Origin: UBA12077 sp036351015
GTDB taxonomy: Bacteria > Bacteroidota > Bacteroidia > Bacteroidales > UBA12077
Direction of reading: 5' to 3'
DNA: 64,000 nucleotides
Assembly: GCA_036351015.1 (NCBI GenBank)
Contig: JAZBOG010000007.1
Coordinates: 186,001 to 250,000, forward strand
The notes beneath the pieces were generated by a model. The model was not told the origin of the DNA and made no database searches. It saw nothing but the letters and a program-made list of their open reading frames with translations. The translations under genes and the position numbers were made by a program. This document shows positions 54,193-63,416 of this stretch, piece after piece. Numbering within the stretch: the first letter of the stretch is position 1; the number at the start of each line of letters is the position of its first letter.

Positions 54193-56616
54193 ATGTTTAA
54201 AAGTTATGTGCTTATTGCTCTACGAGGATTAAGGAAACAAAAACGTGCATCCTTAATTAATATTGCTGGCCTGGCCATAGGCTTTGCGTCCTTCATTTTT
54301 ATTTTTCTTTATATTCAAAGTGAATTGAGCTTTGATAAACACTGGCCTGATTCAGAAAAAATTTACAGGGTTTCAGAATCTGTGGATTTTGGTGATCGGT
54401 ACACCAACTTTGCTGTTTCACCTTTTCCTTTAGCTCCATCATTCCAGAGTTATTTCCCGGAAATCGAAAATACTACACGGATTGCATTTGGCCGGACAAG
54501 ATTAGTAAAGCATAATGAATATAAATTTATGATTGATAACATTCATTATGCCGATGATAATTTTTTTTCGTTTTTTTTGCATAAATTTCTCGAGGGTAGT
54601 GCTGTATCTGCACTTAATGGTCCTGATAAGATTGCCATATCTGAGGAGGTGAAAGAAAAGTTCTTTCCGGGAGAAGAAGCAATTGGAAAAACATTGTATA
54701 TAGATACCACCGCTTATATGGTTTCTGGTGTCTATGCATGCAACCAGGAAGAGTCTCATTTGACGCCTAATATTTTGATTCCTGTCAGCTCGTTTTCTCA
54801 GTCAATGCTGGATGCCTATAATAGAGACTGGACATTGCTTTTTGGATATACCTACCTGAAATTTCAGGATAAGGAAAGTATTCAATCTTTTAAAAATAAA
54901 TTGCCGGGTTGGATTGAGCAAACCATAAAGCCCTGGAGAGAGCAGCATGAATTAACGCTTTCGCTGGATTTTAAACTTCAGGCGCTCTCATCCATTCATT
55001 TTCAGACGGATTATGACTACGATATCAGCAGCAATACAGATAAACGCTATATTTATATTTTTAGTTTTGTTTGTGTTTTTATTCTTTTAATTGCATCGAT
55101 TAATTATATCAATTTAGCAACAGCTCGTGCCATTCAACGATCAAAAGAAGTTGGCATAAGAAAACTTGTGGGTGCAAAACGTAAACAGTTAATTATTCAA
55201 TTTTTGGGTGAGTCTGTCCTTACTGCTACTTTTGCATTAATTGTAGGGTGCTTGATCGTTGAACTTTTATTACCTTCTTTTAATGAATTGACAGGCAAAG
55301 CTATTGATTTATATTCTATGTTAGCTCATGCTAAAGGAAGATTTCAACTTTTACTGATTCTGGGAACAGGAATTGGAATAGGACTTATTAGTGGGATATT
55401 TCCCGCTTTTGTCATGTCTGGATATGATCCGGTGTCAATGATTAAACAAAAATTTGAAAAATCAAGCAAAAAGAAAAGCAACGGGCTTTCATCAGAACTA
55501 TTGAGAAAAATATTAGTAGTTCTGCAATTTACATTATCAGTAGCAATGATTATAGCTACGTTGGTAGTATTTATGCAAATGCAATATCTGCGTACCAGGA
55601 ATCTGGGATTTTCCAGTGAGCATACCCTGGTTTTAAGATATGCATCCCAACCTCAAATTATAGCCCAAAGAAATGCTATAAAACAGGAATTGGAAAAGCA
55701 CCCTGGCGTGCTGGATGTGATAACCAGTAACGACCTCCCCGGTTATAATCATGGGCGATTGACTTTTTATATCGATAAGGATGGAGCATGGGAACAGGAA
55801 ATGGTTAATTATTACAGAGTAGATCATGATTTTGAAGAAATGCTCGATCTAAAGGTGACAGAAGGTCGATTTTTTTCTCCCGAATTTCCGTCCGATCCCA
55901 ATACGAGCTTTGTTATCAATGAAGCAGCCAGAAAAGTATTCGGTAAAAACCCTATAGGCAAACGTGTGGCTTGTGGGAGAGGAGTGGATGGTAAAATTGT
56001 AGGTGTTGTTGAAAATTTTAACTACAAGTCGTTGCATCAGCAGGTTGAACCATTGGTTCTGCTCAATAAACCAGAGATAATGCGCTTCTTTGCTGTCAAA
56101 ATGGATGAGGGAAATATGAGGTCGGCCATGCAGCATATCAAAAAGGTATGGACAACTTTCTCTACAGAATATCCTTACGAATACCAGTTTTTGGATGAGA
56201 ATTTTAATGAGCAGTATCAGCAGGAACAGAAAATGCAAACAATTTTTAGCTACTTTGCTTTAGTTACAGTCTTCATTGCCAGTCTGGGATTGTTTGGCCT
56301 GTCTTCATACATGGCAGTGCAGCGACAGAAAGAGATGAGTATTCGCAAGGTTTTAGGAAGTTCTGCAACACAAGTTGTGAAAAAGTTCCTCGGACAATTT
56401 TTAATTTGGGTAGCTCTTGGAAATATGCTTGCCTGGCCTTTGGCATGGTGGGGCCTTAATACCTGGCTGCAGAACTTTGCTTATCATATTGAACTGAATG
56501 TTATTCCCTTTGTACTTGCTGCTTTGTTAAGCTTAACGGTTGCCATAATAACTGTTTCTTTCCAGGCTTTGAAAACAGCGAATTCTAATCCGGCTGAGGT
56601 GCTTGCATGTGAATAG
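54193..56616 (+). CDS. ABC transporter permease, FtsX/MacB type (1)
   Basis: The 807-residue inner-membrane permease has a duplicated FtsX layout. There is an N-terminal helix (NIAGLAIGFASFIFIFLYIQ), a large periplasmic MacB-PCD domain with the SFDKHWPDSEKIYRV start, and three helices near 285-410. A second helix and periplasmic domain follow (about 440-670), then three final helices (about 680-800) with MSIRKVLGSSATQVVKKFLGQF and NPAEVLACE at the end. Members move substrates or force across the envelope rather than through the bilayer. It is paralogous to the two permeases downstream. Confidence 0.94.
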   Translation: MFKSYVLIALRGLRKQKRASLINIAGLAIGFASFIFIFLYIQSELSFDKHWPDSEKIYRVSESVDFGDRYTNFAVSPFPLAPSFQSYFPEIENTTRIAFGRTRLVKHNEYKFMIDNIHYADDNFFSFFLHKFLEGSAVSALNGPDKIAISEEVKEKFFPGEEAIGKTLYIDTTAYMVSGVYACNQEESHLTPNILIPVSSFSQSMLDAYNRDWTLLFGYTYLKFQDKESIQSFKNKLPGWIEQTIKPWREQHELTLSLDFKLQALSSIHFQTDYDYDISSNTDKRYIYIFSFVCVFILLIASINYINLATARAIQRSKEVGIRKLVGAKRKQLIIQFLGESVLTATFALIVGCLIVELLLPSFNELTGKAIDLYSMLAHAKGRFQLLLILGTGIGIGLISGIFPAFVMSGYDPVSMIKQKFEKSSKKKSNGLSSELLRKILVVLQFTLSVAMIIATLVVFMQMQYLRTRNLGFSSEHTLVLRYASQPQIIAQRNAIKQELEKHPGVLDVITSNDLPGYNHGRLTFYIDKDGAWEQEMVNYYRVDHDFEEMLDLKVTEGRFFSPEFPSDPNTSFVINEAARKVFGKNPIGKRVACGRGVDGKIVGVVENFNYKSLHQQVEPLVLLNKPEIMRFFAVKMDEGNMRSAMQHIKKVWTTFSTEYPYEYQFLDENFNEQYQQEQKMQTIFSYFALVTVFIASLGLFGLSSYMAVQRQKEMSIRKVLGSSATQVVKKFLGQFLIWVALGNMLAWPLAWWGLNTWLQNFAYHIELNVIPFVLAALLSLTVAIITVSFQALKTANSNPAEVLACE

Positions 56617-57032
56617 TTACTTTTTAAAAATGTTATTACGGATATTTGCCGAATTGTTTAGTATCGTTCGATTTTTGGGAGCTTATTTTTAACATATTAC
56701 TTGTTTAGTAGCAGGTGTACAATATTTTGAATGACTGAAAGAGGATTCATGAGAAATTATTGAACTCCGAATCCCATGTTTTGGAAATTCTTTTAAGTTG
56801 CAATAAGAGCAATGTTCAGGGATAATGGATAGAGCTTTATTAATGTGCCGTTTTTGGGGAGAACTTACATCCCGATTATTTTATTTCTGTTTTATTTCTT
56901 TTTCATTAGTTGTTTCTGTTTTTCTGATAAAGCTTTTTTTATTAATAATATATTTTTTGATTATTGTGTTTTTGTATATTCTACAATCTTTTTCGCTTTG
57001 CGCAACTTAGTATATTGCATTAATAAATAAAG

Positions 57033-57048
57033 TGTACATAATCGTACA
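57033..57048. promoter_or_regulatory. Dyad operator candidate 3
   Basis: TGTACATAATCGTACA has perfect TGTAC/GTACA arms with a 6-base centre. It resembles the dyads at 51197-51233 (TGT..C...G..ACA; ATAATC is close to the TAATCG of site 2). Confidence 0.5.
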
Positions 57049-57070
57049 ATTTTGAACGCATACGTACGAA

Positions 57071-57101
57071 AATCAGTGGCTTTCTATTCACTGGTTTTTT
57101 T
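57071..57101 (+). terminator. Terminator-like hairpin upstream of permease 2
   Basis: AATCAGTG (57071-57078) pairs with CACTGGTT (57089-57096, one G-U pair), followed by a T-run. It could end upstream transcripts so that permease 2 depends on its own promoter. Confidence 0.5.
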
Positions 57102-57134
57102 ACAAAGATTCTGATAAACAGAGTTATATGTAAA

Positions 57135-57151
57135 TTGGCATACATGTTGGA
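57135..57151 (+). promoter_or_regulatory. Sigma-54-like -24/-12 sequence of permease 2
   Basis: TTGGCATACATGTTGGA differs from the consensus TTGGCAC-N5-TTGCA mainly at the final C (G here). It is 33 bases before the ATG and about 90 bases after dyad 3, the usual enhancer distance. Confidence 0.5.
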
Positions 57152-57183
57152 ATTTGTTAGAAGAAGTATAAAAAAAATAATAT

Positions 57184-59559
57184 ATGTTAAAAAACTATTT
57201 CAAAATAGCGATTCGAAATTTAATCTCGCAAAAGTTTTTCTCAATAATTAATATCCTGGGTCTGGCAACAGGGATTGCTGCTACAATTTTATTACTATTA
57301 TTTGTACAGCACGAGCTGAGCTATGATAAGTTTCATAAAAATTATGATAACACCTATCGGGTGATCTCCTCCATAAAACAGGGTGATGCTGAACCCATGG
57401 TTGTTCCGGTTGCATTGGCTAATGCAGCAGAGGTAATAGCCACTGAAGTTCCCGAAGTGGTGTCTGCCTGTAAATTAGACAAGCGGGGAGCCAATGTTAC
57501 GGTAAACAATAAAGTCTTTACAAGTCAGCAGTTTTTTTATGTCGATAGTACCTTTTTTAGTATATTTTCTTTTCCGGTAATCTCGGGGGATCCCAAGGAA
57601 GCTTTATATAATCCTAAAAATATAGTGATTACCAGGAGTGCTGCCAAAAGATACTTTGGTGATCAAAATCCAATCAATCAACAGATGAAATTAAATGGTA
57701 CTGATTTTACCGTTAAATGCCTTATTGAAAATATTCCGGCCAATTCGCATTTTTCGTTTGATTTTATCACATCCTTTACTTCTATTGGTCAGCTTGACCG
57801 TTATTATGGTAGTCGTGGATTTGGTTTCTTTACCTATTTTGTTGTTGACGAAAAGGCTAAAACAGGAAATTGGAAATCGAAGGTTATTGATGTGAGTAAT
57901 AAAAATATTAACCAGCGATTTAAGGATGAAGGGATGGACCATGCGTTTACGATTAATACAGCGATTCAGAAAATGGTTGATATTCACCTATATTCTGATT
58001 ACAATTGGGAGATTGCTCCCCAGGGAAATATCCGCAATATCTATATTTATTCATTTTTGGCCTTTTTTATAATCATAATAGCAATCATCAATTTTGTAAA
58101 CCTGGTTACCGCAAGATCCGAAACACGATCCAATGAAATAGGATTGCGCAAGGTTGTTGGAGCCCAACGGAGCCATATCATTAAACAATTTCTGGGCGAA
58201 GCCGTGATTGTTTCATTTATTTCATTAGTCGTGGCTTTATTGATTGTAGAGTTATTTATTAATTCATTTAGTAGCCTGGTAAATCGTGAATTGGTAATGA
58301 ACTATTCTTATGTTTCATTGATCTTGTTTTTTATCGTACTGGCGTTTTTTATAGGTTTGGTGGCTGGTGCTTATCCTGCAGTATATCTTTCTAAATTTAA
58401 TCCGGTACGCATTCTTAAAGGAATTACAAAAAAAGGACGAAGTAATGAGTTCTTAAAAAAGGGATTAGTAATTTTTCAGTTTTCCATTGCTGTTTTCCTG
58501 ATCATTGCTTTACTGGTTATGAATTTGCAAATAAAGTTTGTGAAAAGTAAAGACTTGGGATTTGACAAAGAACATGTAATGGTGATTGAGAATCTTAAGC
58601 CGGGAATTTATCGTGATTTAAATGTTATTAAATCGGCTTTACAGGATGTACCCCAGGTAGTATCGGTTAGTGGTTCTGAAAATATCCCCACGTATCATAT
58701 GGTTCAAAATGCTTATAAGAAAGGCGATAGTCCTGATAACTCTATTGTGATCAATGAAATGGCCGTGCAGGATGATTTTGTTGAAACCTACGGATTGGAG
58801 ATTGCTGAAGGAAGAAACTTTGACTCAAAATTCAGGACGGATACCTTTTCCTTTATCATTAATGAAACAGCTGCCCGGAAAATGGGATTGCAACATCCTG
58901 TCGGAGAGAAAATTTATGTATGGAAAGCTGAAGGTGAAATTGTAGGTGTTATTAAGGATTTTCACTTTAACTCATTCCATCAGGAAATTGAACCCCTGGT
59001 ATTAACAAAACACCGGGAATACATATCCTACCTGTCGGTTAAAGTTACAGGCGAAAGGTTAAGCCAAACCATAGCTTCTATTGAGAAAATCATCAATAAA
59101 TATAATAATGGTTATGAATTCCGCTATTATTTCATGGACGACCGGTTTGATAATTTATACCAGGAAGAGGAACGGAGCAATAAGCTGATTCTTTTTGGGT
59201 CGGTACTGGCAATCATTATTGCCATGTTAGGTGTTTTTGCATTAACATCTTTTACGGTGATCAAGCGAACCAAAGAGATTGGTATACGAAAAGTGGTTGG
59301 TATGCCCGTTCGCCGGATTGTATGGATGTTACTGGCTGATATCTCAAAATGGGTCTTGGTGGCCAACCTGGTGGCCTGGCCGTTGGCTTACTATTTTATG
59401 AATAGTTGGCTTAATCACTTTGCTTATAAAATTGAGCTGAAGATTTGGATGTTTATTGCAGGAGCATTCATTGCTTTTTTGATCGCTATGATTACCGTAA
59501 TCGTGCTTGCCTATAGAGCTGCATTAGCCAACCCAGCAAATGCATTACGACATGAATAA
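57184..59559 (+). CDS. ABC transporter permease, FtsX/MacB type (2)
   Basis: This 791-residue paralogue has the same duplicated FtsX plan: first helix (IINILGLATGIAATILLLLFVQHELSYDKFH in parts), MacB-PCD domain with KRYFGDQNPINQQ and IENIPANSHFSFDF, and three middle helices with IGLRKVVGAQRSHIIKQFLGEA. The second half ends with IGIRKVVGMPVRRIVWMLLADIS and NPANALRHE. It has its own candidate sigma-54 promoter and is followed by permease 3 after 17 bases. Confidence 0.94.
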   Translation: MLKNYFKIAIRNLISQKFFSIINILGLATGIAATILLLLFVQHELSYDKFHKNYDNTYRVISSIKQGDAEPMVVPVALANAAEVIATEVPEVVSACKLDKRGANVTVNNKVFTSQQFFYVDSTFFSIFSFPVISGDPKEALYNPKNIVITRSAAKRYFGDQNPINQQMKLNGTDFTVKCLIENIPANSHFSFDFITSFTSIGQLDRYYGSRGFGFFTYFVVDEKAKTGNWKSKVIDVSNKNINQRFKDEGMDHAFTINTAIQKMVDIHLYSDYNWEIAPQGNIRNIYIYSFLAFFIIIIAIINFVNLVTARSETRSNEIGLRKVVGAQRSHIIKQFLGEAVIVSFISLVVALLIVELFINSFSSLVNRELVMNYSYVSLILFFIVLAFFIGLVAGAYPAVYLSKFNPVRILKGITKKGRSNEFLKKGLVIFQFSIAVFLIIALLVMNLQIKFVKSKDLGFDKEHVMVIENLKPGIYRDLNVIKSALQDVPQVVSVSGSENIPTYHMVQNAYKKGDSPDNSIVINEMAVQDDFVETYGLEIAEGRNFDSKFRTDTFSFIINETAARKMGLQHPVGEKIYVWKAEGEIVGVIKDFHFNSFHQEIEPLVLTKHREYISYLSVKVTGERLSQTIASIEKIINKYNNGYEFRYYFMDDRFDNLYQEEERSNKLILFGSVLAIIIAMLGVFALTSFTVIKRTKEIGIRKVVGMPVRRIVWMLLADISKWVLVANLVAWPLAYYFMNSWLNHFAYKIELKIWMFIAGAFIAFLIAMITVIVLAYRAALANPANALRHE

Positions 59560-59576
59560 TAATAAAAAAATTACAA

Positions 59577-61994
59577 ATGTTTAAAAATTATATTACCACC
59601 GCCTGGAGAAATATACTCCGCGAAAAGGTTTATACCTTGATAAATATTGCCGGATTATCTGTAGGTATTGCCTCATGTATACTGATTATGCTTTTTGTAA
59701 AAGATGAATTGAGCTATGATCGGTTTCATCAGAATTCTGAGAATATTTACCGGATTTATATCGAAGGACAGTTTGGAGATAATTCTATCCGAAGTCCTTT
59801 TACCTCAAACATTATGGCTCAAACCATGGAGGAAGAACTGGCTGATGTTGATCTGGCCACCCGCTTTTATAAGGTTAACCGAAGATCTGTTCAGTACGAA
59901 GAAAAATCATTTATTGAGCAACGTTTTTTTTATGGCGATCAAAATTTCTTTAAACTTTTTTCATTTAACCTCCTCCGGGGAGATCAAAAAAATATCCTGA
60001 GCAAGCCCCATACCATCGTTATTACTCAATCAATGGCTGAGAAGTATTTTGGAAACGAGGATCCAATAGGCAAAATCCTTCTCATTGAAGGTGATACTCC
60101 TTACCAGGTTACGGGGGTGTGTGAAGATGTACCCGCAAATTCTCATTTTCATTTTGATTTTGTAGCTTCCATTTCATCAACGCCTACCAGTAAAGTTACT
60201 TTTTGGGTACAAAATAATGTATTTACCTATTTTAAGTTAAAAAAAGGTACCGATATCGATCGTTTCTTATCTTCACTCAATGAGTTTGTCGTTAAATATG
60301 TAGGCCCTGAAGTTGTTCAGTTTATGGGAATTGACCTGGAGGAATTTTTAAAATCAGGAAGTACCTATGGATTTAAAATTCAACCGTTGCAAGATATTTA
60401 CTTGAAATCGGATTTGCAGGACGAAATTGAACCCACCGGGAGTCTGTCCACAGTTTATTATTTTATTTTTATTGCTCTCTTTATATTAATAATAGCCTGT
60501 ATTAATTTTATGAACCTGGCAACCGCAAAATATTCTAACCGCGCCAAAGAGGTTGGGATACGAAAAGTAATCGGTTCCAGAAGAATCCAGCTGATCTATC
60601 AGTTTTTTATCGAATCGATTATGCTTAGTGGTATCGCATTACTCATAGCGATTGCATTAGTAGAAATATTTTTACCTGTTTTTAATCAGGTTACCCAAAA
60701 AGATTTAAATATTCATTACTTATCATCGTGGTGGATTATTCCGGCATATTTAGTTTTTGCCATTACGGTGGGGATTTTATCCGGCTCCTATCCTTCGTTT
60801 ATTCTTTCGCGTTTTAAACCCATTAAAGTTTTACAGGGGAATTTAACCCTTGGCTTTAAAAGTAACCGTTTTAGAAGGATGCTTGTTACGGTGCAGTTTG
60901 TCATAACCATCGTTCTCTTTGTAAGTACAATCGTCATTTATCGACAGCTTGATTTTATAAACCATAAAGATCTTGGCTTTTCTAAAGAACAGGTGCTGGT
61001 TATCAACCGGGCCTATGATTTTGGTTCCGACTACCTGGCCTTTAAAAACGAGTTGTTGAAAAACCCTTCCATTCACCAGGTCTCATCTTCTTCCTCGGTT
61101 CCCGGTAAGCCCTTTGACGGAAGCACTATGCAGTTGGAAAATGCTCCCAAAGAAGATCTTGTTCCTTTTTCTATCTACTATGTCGACTACGATTTTCAGA
61201 AAGTTCTTGGATTATCCATGGATCAAGGCCGGTTTTTTTCCCGGGATTTCTCTTCTGACTCCCTGGGAGTTATCATTAACCAGGCGGCTGCTAAGCGGTT
61301 AGGTAACGATAATCTCCTGGAAAAAAGATTATTCACTACCCGTTTAGATCAGGGGCAGGTACGTACACCAATTCTTGGTATTATGAAAGATTTTAATTAT
61401 GAATCATTGCATAAGGAAATCCGGCCTATTTGTCTGTTCTTAACACCCAATACAGCCAATACTTTCTTGTTAGTTAAAATTCAAAGTAAGAATCTTAAGC
61501 AAACCATAAATTTTATCGATCAGACTTTTCATCGATTTTTGCCCGGAAAAAATTTTGAGTATTTTTTTCTGGATGATGATTTTGAAAAGTTGTATTATTC
61601 CGAAAGGCGAACGGCAAAAGTATTTACCATCTTTTCCTTGCTGGCAATCTTTGTCTCTGCCCTGGGGTTATTTGGACTGACCTCCTTCTCGGTCGAGAAA
61701 AGAAATAAAGAGATAGGTATCCGGAAAGCAATGGGAGCGGGGTTTATCAATATTGTATCTATTTTTTATCAGGAGATCTTCATCTTATTGCTTGTTTCTT
61801 CAGCTATAGCCTGGCCTTTGGCCTATTATTTATTGAACCATTGGCTGGATAACTTTGCCTATAAAATTCATTTAACCATTTATCCATTTGTTTTTGCAAC
61901 AATTCTGGCAATGGTTATCGCCATATTTACCGTAGGTTCGCAGATTGTAAAATCGGCTCATACGAACCCGGCAGATGTTATACGTTACGAATAA
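59577..61994 (+). CDS. ABC transporter permease, FtsX/MacB type (3)
   Basis: This 805-residue third paralogue starts FKNYITTAWRNILREKVYTL and has the same landmarks: LSYDRFHQNSENIYRIY, AEKYFGNEDPIGK, VCEDVPANSHFHFDF, then VGIRKVIGSRRIQLIYQFFIES in the middle helices. At the end come IGIRKAMGAGFINIVSIFYQE and NPADVIRYE. It is closest in layout to permease 2 and is co-transcribed with it. The small gene behind it starts 27 bases later. Confidence 0.94.
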   Translation: MFKNYITTAWRNILREKVYTLINIAGLSVGIASCILIMLFVKDELSYDRFHQNSENIYRIYIEGQFGDNSIRSPFTSNIMAQTMEEELADVDLATRFYKVNRRSVQYEEKSFIEQRFFYGDQNFFKLFSFNLLRGDQKNILSKPHTIVITQSMAEKYFGNEDPIGKILLIEGDTPYQVTGVCEDVPANSHFHFDFVASISSTPTSKVTFWVQNNVFTYFKLKKGTDIDRFLSSLNEFVVKYVGPEVVQFMGIDLEEFLKSGSTYGFKIQPLQDIYLKSDLQDEIEPTGSLSTVYYFIFIALFILIIACINFMNLATAKYSNRAKEVGIRKVIGSRRIQLIYQFFIESIMLSGIALLIAIALVEIFLPVFNQVTQKDLNIHYLSSWWIIPAYLVFAITVGILSGSYPSFILSRFKPIKVLQGNLTLGFKSNRFRRMLVTVQFVITIVLFVSTIVIYRQLDFINHKDLGFSKEQVLVINRAYDFGSDYLAFKNELLKNPSIHQVSSSSSVPGKPFDGSTMQLENAPKEDLVPFSIYYVDYDFQKVLGLSMDQGRFFSRDFSSDSLGVIINQAAAKRLGNDNLLEKRLFTTRLDQGQVRTPILGIMKDFNYESLHKEIRPICLFLTPNTANTFLLVKIQSKNLKQTINFIDQTFHRFLPGKNFEYFFLDDDFEKLYYSERRTAKVFTIFSLLAIFVSALGLFGLTSFSVEKRNKEIGIRKAMGAGFINIVSIFYQEIFILLLVSSAIAWPLAYYLLNHWLDNFAYKIHLTIYPFVFATILAMVIAIFTVGSQIVKSAHTNPADVIRYE

Positions 61995-62021
61995 TCACTA
62001 ACTAAATGAAAGGAACGAATT

Positions 62022-62318
62022 ATGTTAAAAGACCTTTGTATTCCTATTCCCGGATTTGGCGAAGATGAGATCGCCGAATTACACCTTAAGGTAGGTGATC
62101 GGAAAATTAGCTATGACTTCCGGGTGGAATCATTCCCCTGGGATGTTGACGACGAACTCAATGGTAATGCTGATGAAATTACCCGCTCTCTTGCACGAAT
62201 TAGCCGCCTGCGAAAAGCGATTGAAAACTATGATAAGAACTGGCAGCTTATTCAGATTTTTACTCCCGCCGAAAATTCAAACTATATTCAGGTATTATAT
62301 CGTAAAAAAAAGGATTAA
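62022..62318 (+). CDS. Small hypothetical protein
   Basis: A 98-residue cytosolic-looking protein with no signal peptide or membrane segment. It opens MLKDLCIPIPGFGEDEIAEL, has a beta-rich first half ending SFPWDVDDEL, then a helix (EITRSLARISRLRKAIENY) and a last strand pair (WQLIQIFTPAE, YIQVLYRKKKD). I do not recognise the family. A good purine-rich leader (AAAGGAACGA) precedes the ATG. It lies at the end of the permease operon and may be co-transcribed with it. Confidence 0.7.
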   Translation: MLKDLCIPIPGFGEDEIAELHLKVGDRKISYDFRVESFPWDVDDELNGNADEITRSLARISRLRKAIENYDKNWQLIQIFTPAENSNYIQVLYRKKKD

Positions 62319-62349
62319 AATTATTTCTATTATTTAAATCAGATTCAAT

Positions 62350-62808
62350 ATGAGAAAAATTAGTCTAATCATTGGTTTATTGATGATTTTTGTTTCATCC
62401 CTTTGGGCACAAGCTGTTGATGCCGAAAAAGAAATGATTAAAAAGGTTATTCAAACTGCTTACGTAGATGGCCTCCAGAATAAAGGAAACATTGAGGATA
62501 TTCAAAGTGGTTTTCACCCAGGATTTAACCTGCTGGGAGTTAGAGATAATATGCTTACAAAGTTTCCTATCTATAGCTGGATTGAATCGCACAAAAAAAG
62601 AGTAGCTGCAGACCCTGCTCCTCCTTCGGATGAGCAAAGGATTACCTGTAAATATTTACTTATTGATGTTACAGGGAATGCGGCGATGGCAAAAATTGAG
62701 TTGTATCGAAACAAACAGCTCCTTTTTACCGATTATCTTCAGCTTTACAAATTTGATGAAGGTTGGAAAGTAGTAAGTAAAATTTATTACCGGCACGAAG
62801 GTTGGTAG
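62350..62808 (+). CDS. Secreted NTF2-like / putative lumazine-binding family protein
   Basis: The 152-residue product has a signal peptide (1-20, SLWAQ). A SnoaL/NTF2-like domain follows: a helical start (EKEMIKKVIQTAYVDGLQNKGNIEDIQSGFHPGF in parts), central LTKFPIYSWIESHKKR, and a C-terminal beta-sheet ending FTDYLQLYKFDEGWKVVSKIYY. This matches the family labelled putative lumazine-binding, in which no enzymatic function is established. A strong terminator follows, closing the export operon. Confidence 0.8.
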   Translation: MRKISLIIGLLMIFVSSLWAQAVDAEKEMIKKVIQTAYVDGLQNKGNIEDIQSGFHPGFNLLGVRDNMLTKFPIYSWIESHKKRVAADPAPPSDEQRITCKYLLIDVTGNAAMAKIELYRNKQLLFTDYLQLYKFDEGWKVVSKIYYRHEGW

Positions 62809-62822
62809 CATAATCTGTCAGT

Positions 62823-62862
62823 CATAAAACATCAGGAATCCCTGATGTTTTATGTTTTTTTT
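62823..62862 (+). terminator. Strong intrinsic terminator
   Basis: CATAAAACATCAGG (62823-62836) pairs perfectly with CCTGATGTTTTATG (62841-62854), loop AATC, followed by eight T. Confidence 0.93.
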
Positions 62863-62981
62863 CAGGGGATATATTTTAACTTTTGCCTCCTGTAAGTTCT
62901 GTATAATTTCTTTTTATATTACTAATACTATTCTTATTTCCATTCCCCGTTTTTCCTATCTTTACTAAAAATTTAGATAGT

Positions 62982-63347
62982 ATGAAAATAGATAAAAGAA
63001 CACTCATCCGGTGGAAAGTATATCTCGACCGGTCGAAAATGTATATCAGTTACATCAATCTTTTTATGATGGTGACCATCTTTCTGGGAGCAATAAAAAA
63101 TACCGGTGTGGGTAAATTTCTAATTGCTAATGTTTATGTAGCGCTTCCTTTATTAATTATTATCTTTATTTTTCTGGCCCTGCTTTTGGGATACTGGGAT
63201 TCAAAATATGGTATCCGAAGCGAAGAAATGCGAAACTTGACCTCCCAAAATCCAATCCAGATGGAAATACTTGAATCGGTAAGAGAAATTAAAAAAAATC
63301 AAAAAACGATTGAAAAAAGAATCCTTGAAATAGAAAAGAAGGTATAA
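62982..63347 (+). CDS. Small membrane protein with C-terminal coiled coil
   Basis: The 121-residue product has two membrane helices (about 20-38 and 47-70), a basic N-terminus and a cytosolic C-terminal helix with heptad character (ILESVREIKKNQKTIEKRIL, then EIEKKV). No family is recognised. The leader has a 6-base inverted repeat (CTATCT...AGATAG) directly before the ATG. It stands alone between a terminator and the next gene. Confidence 0.65.
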   Translation: MKIDKRTLIRWKVYLDRSKMYISYINLFMMVTIFLGAIKNTGVGKFLIANVYVALPLLIIIFIFLALLLGYWDSKYGIRSEEMRNLTSQNPIQMEILESVREIKKNQKTIEKRILEIEKKV

Positions 63348-63416
63348 AAAATAGCCTCATGCAGCATAAATAGTTTTGTTTCGTCCCTGTAATGTAAATC
63401 CATAAAACAAATAACT

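Larger units (their letters stand above)
56617..57183. other. Intergenic regulatory region between permeases 1 and 2
   Basis: 567 bases, very T-rich. Two overlapping 61-codon hydrophobic frames near 56825-57030 are artefacts of T-rich DNA. The last 150 bases hold a dyad, a hairpin and a sigma-54-like sequence, listed separately. Confidence 0.5.

Noticed and set aside
56825..57030. Two overlapping 61-codon hydrophobic frames
   Set aside because: Very T-rich DNA gives Phe/Leu/Ile in any frame; no conserved pattern and two frames overlap.
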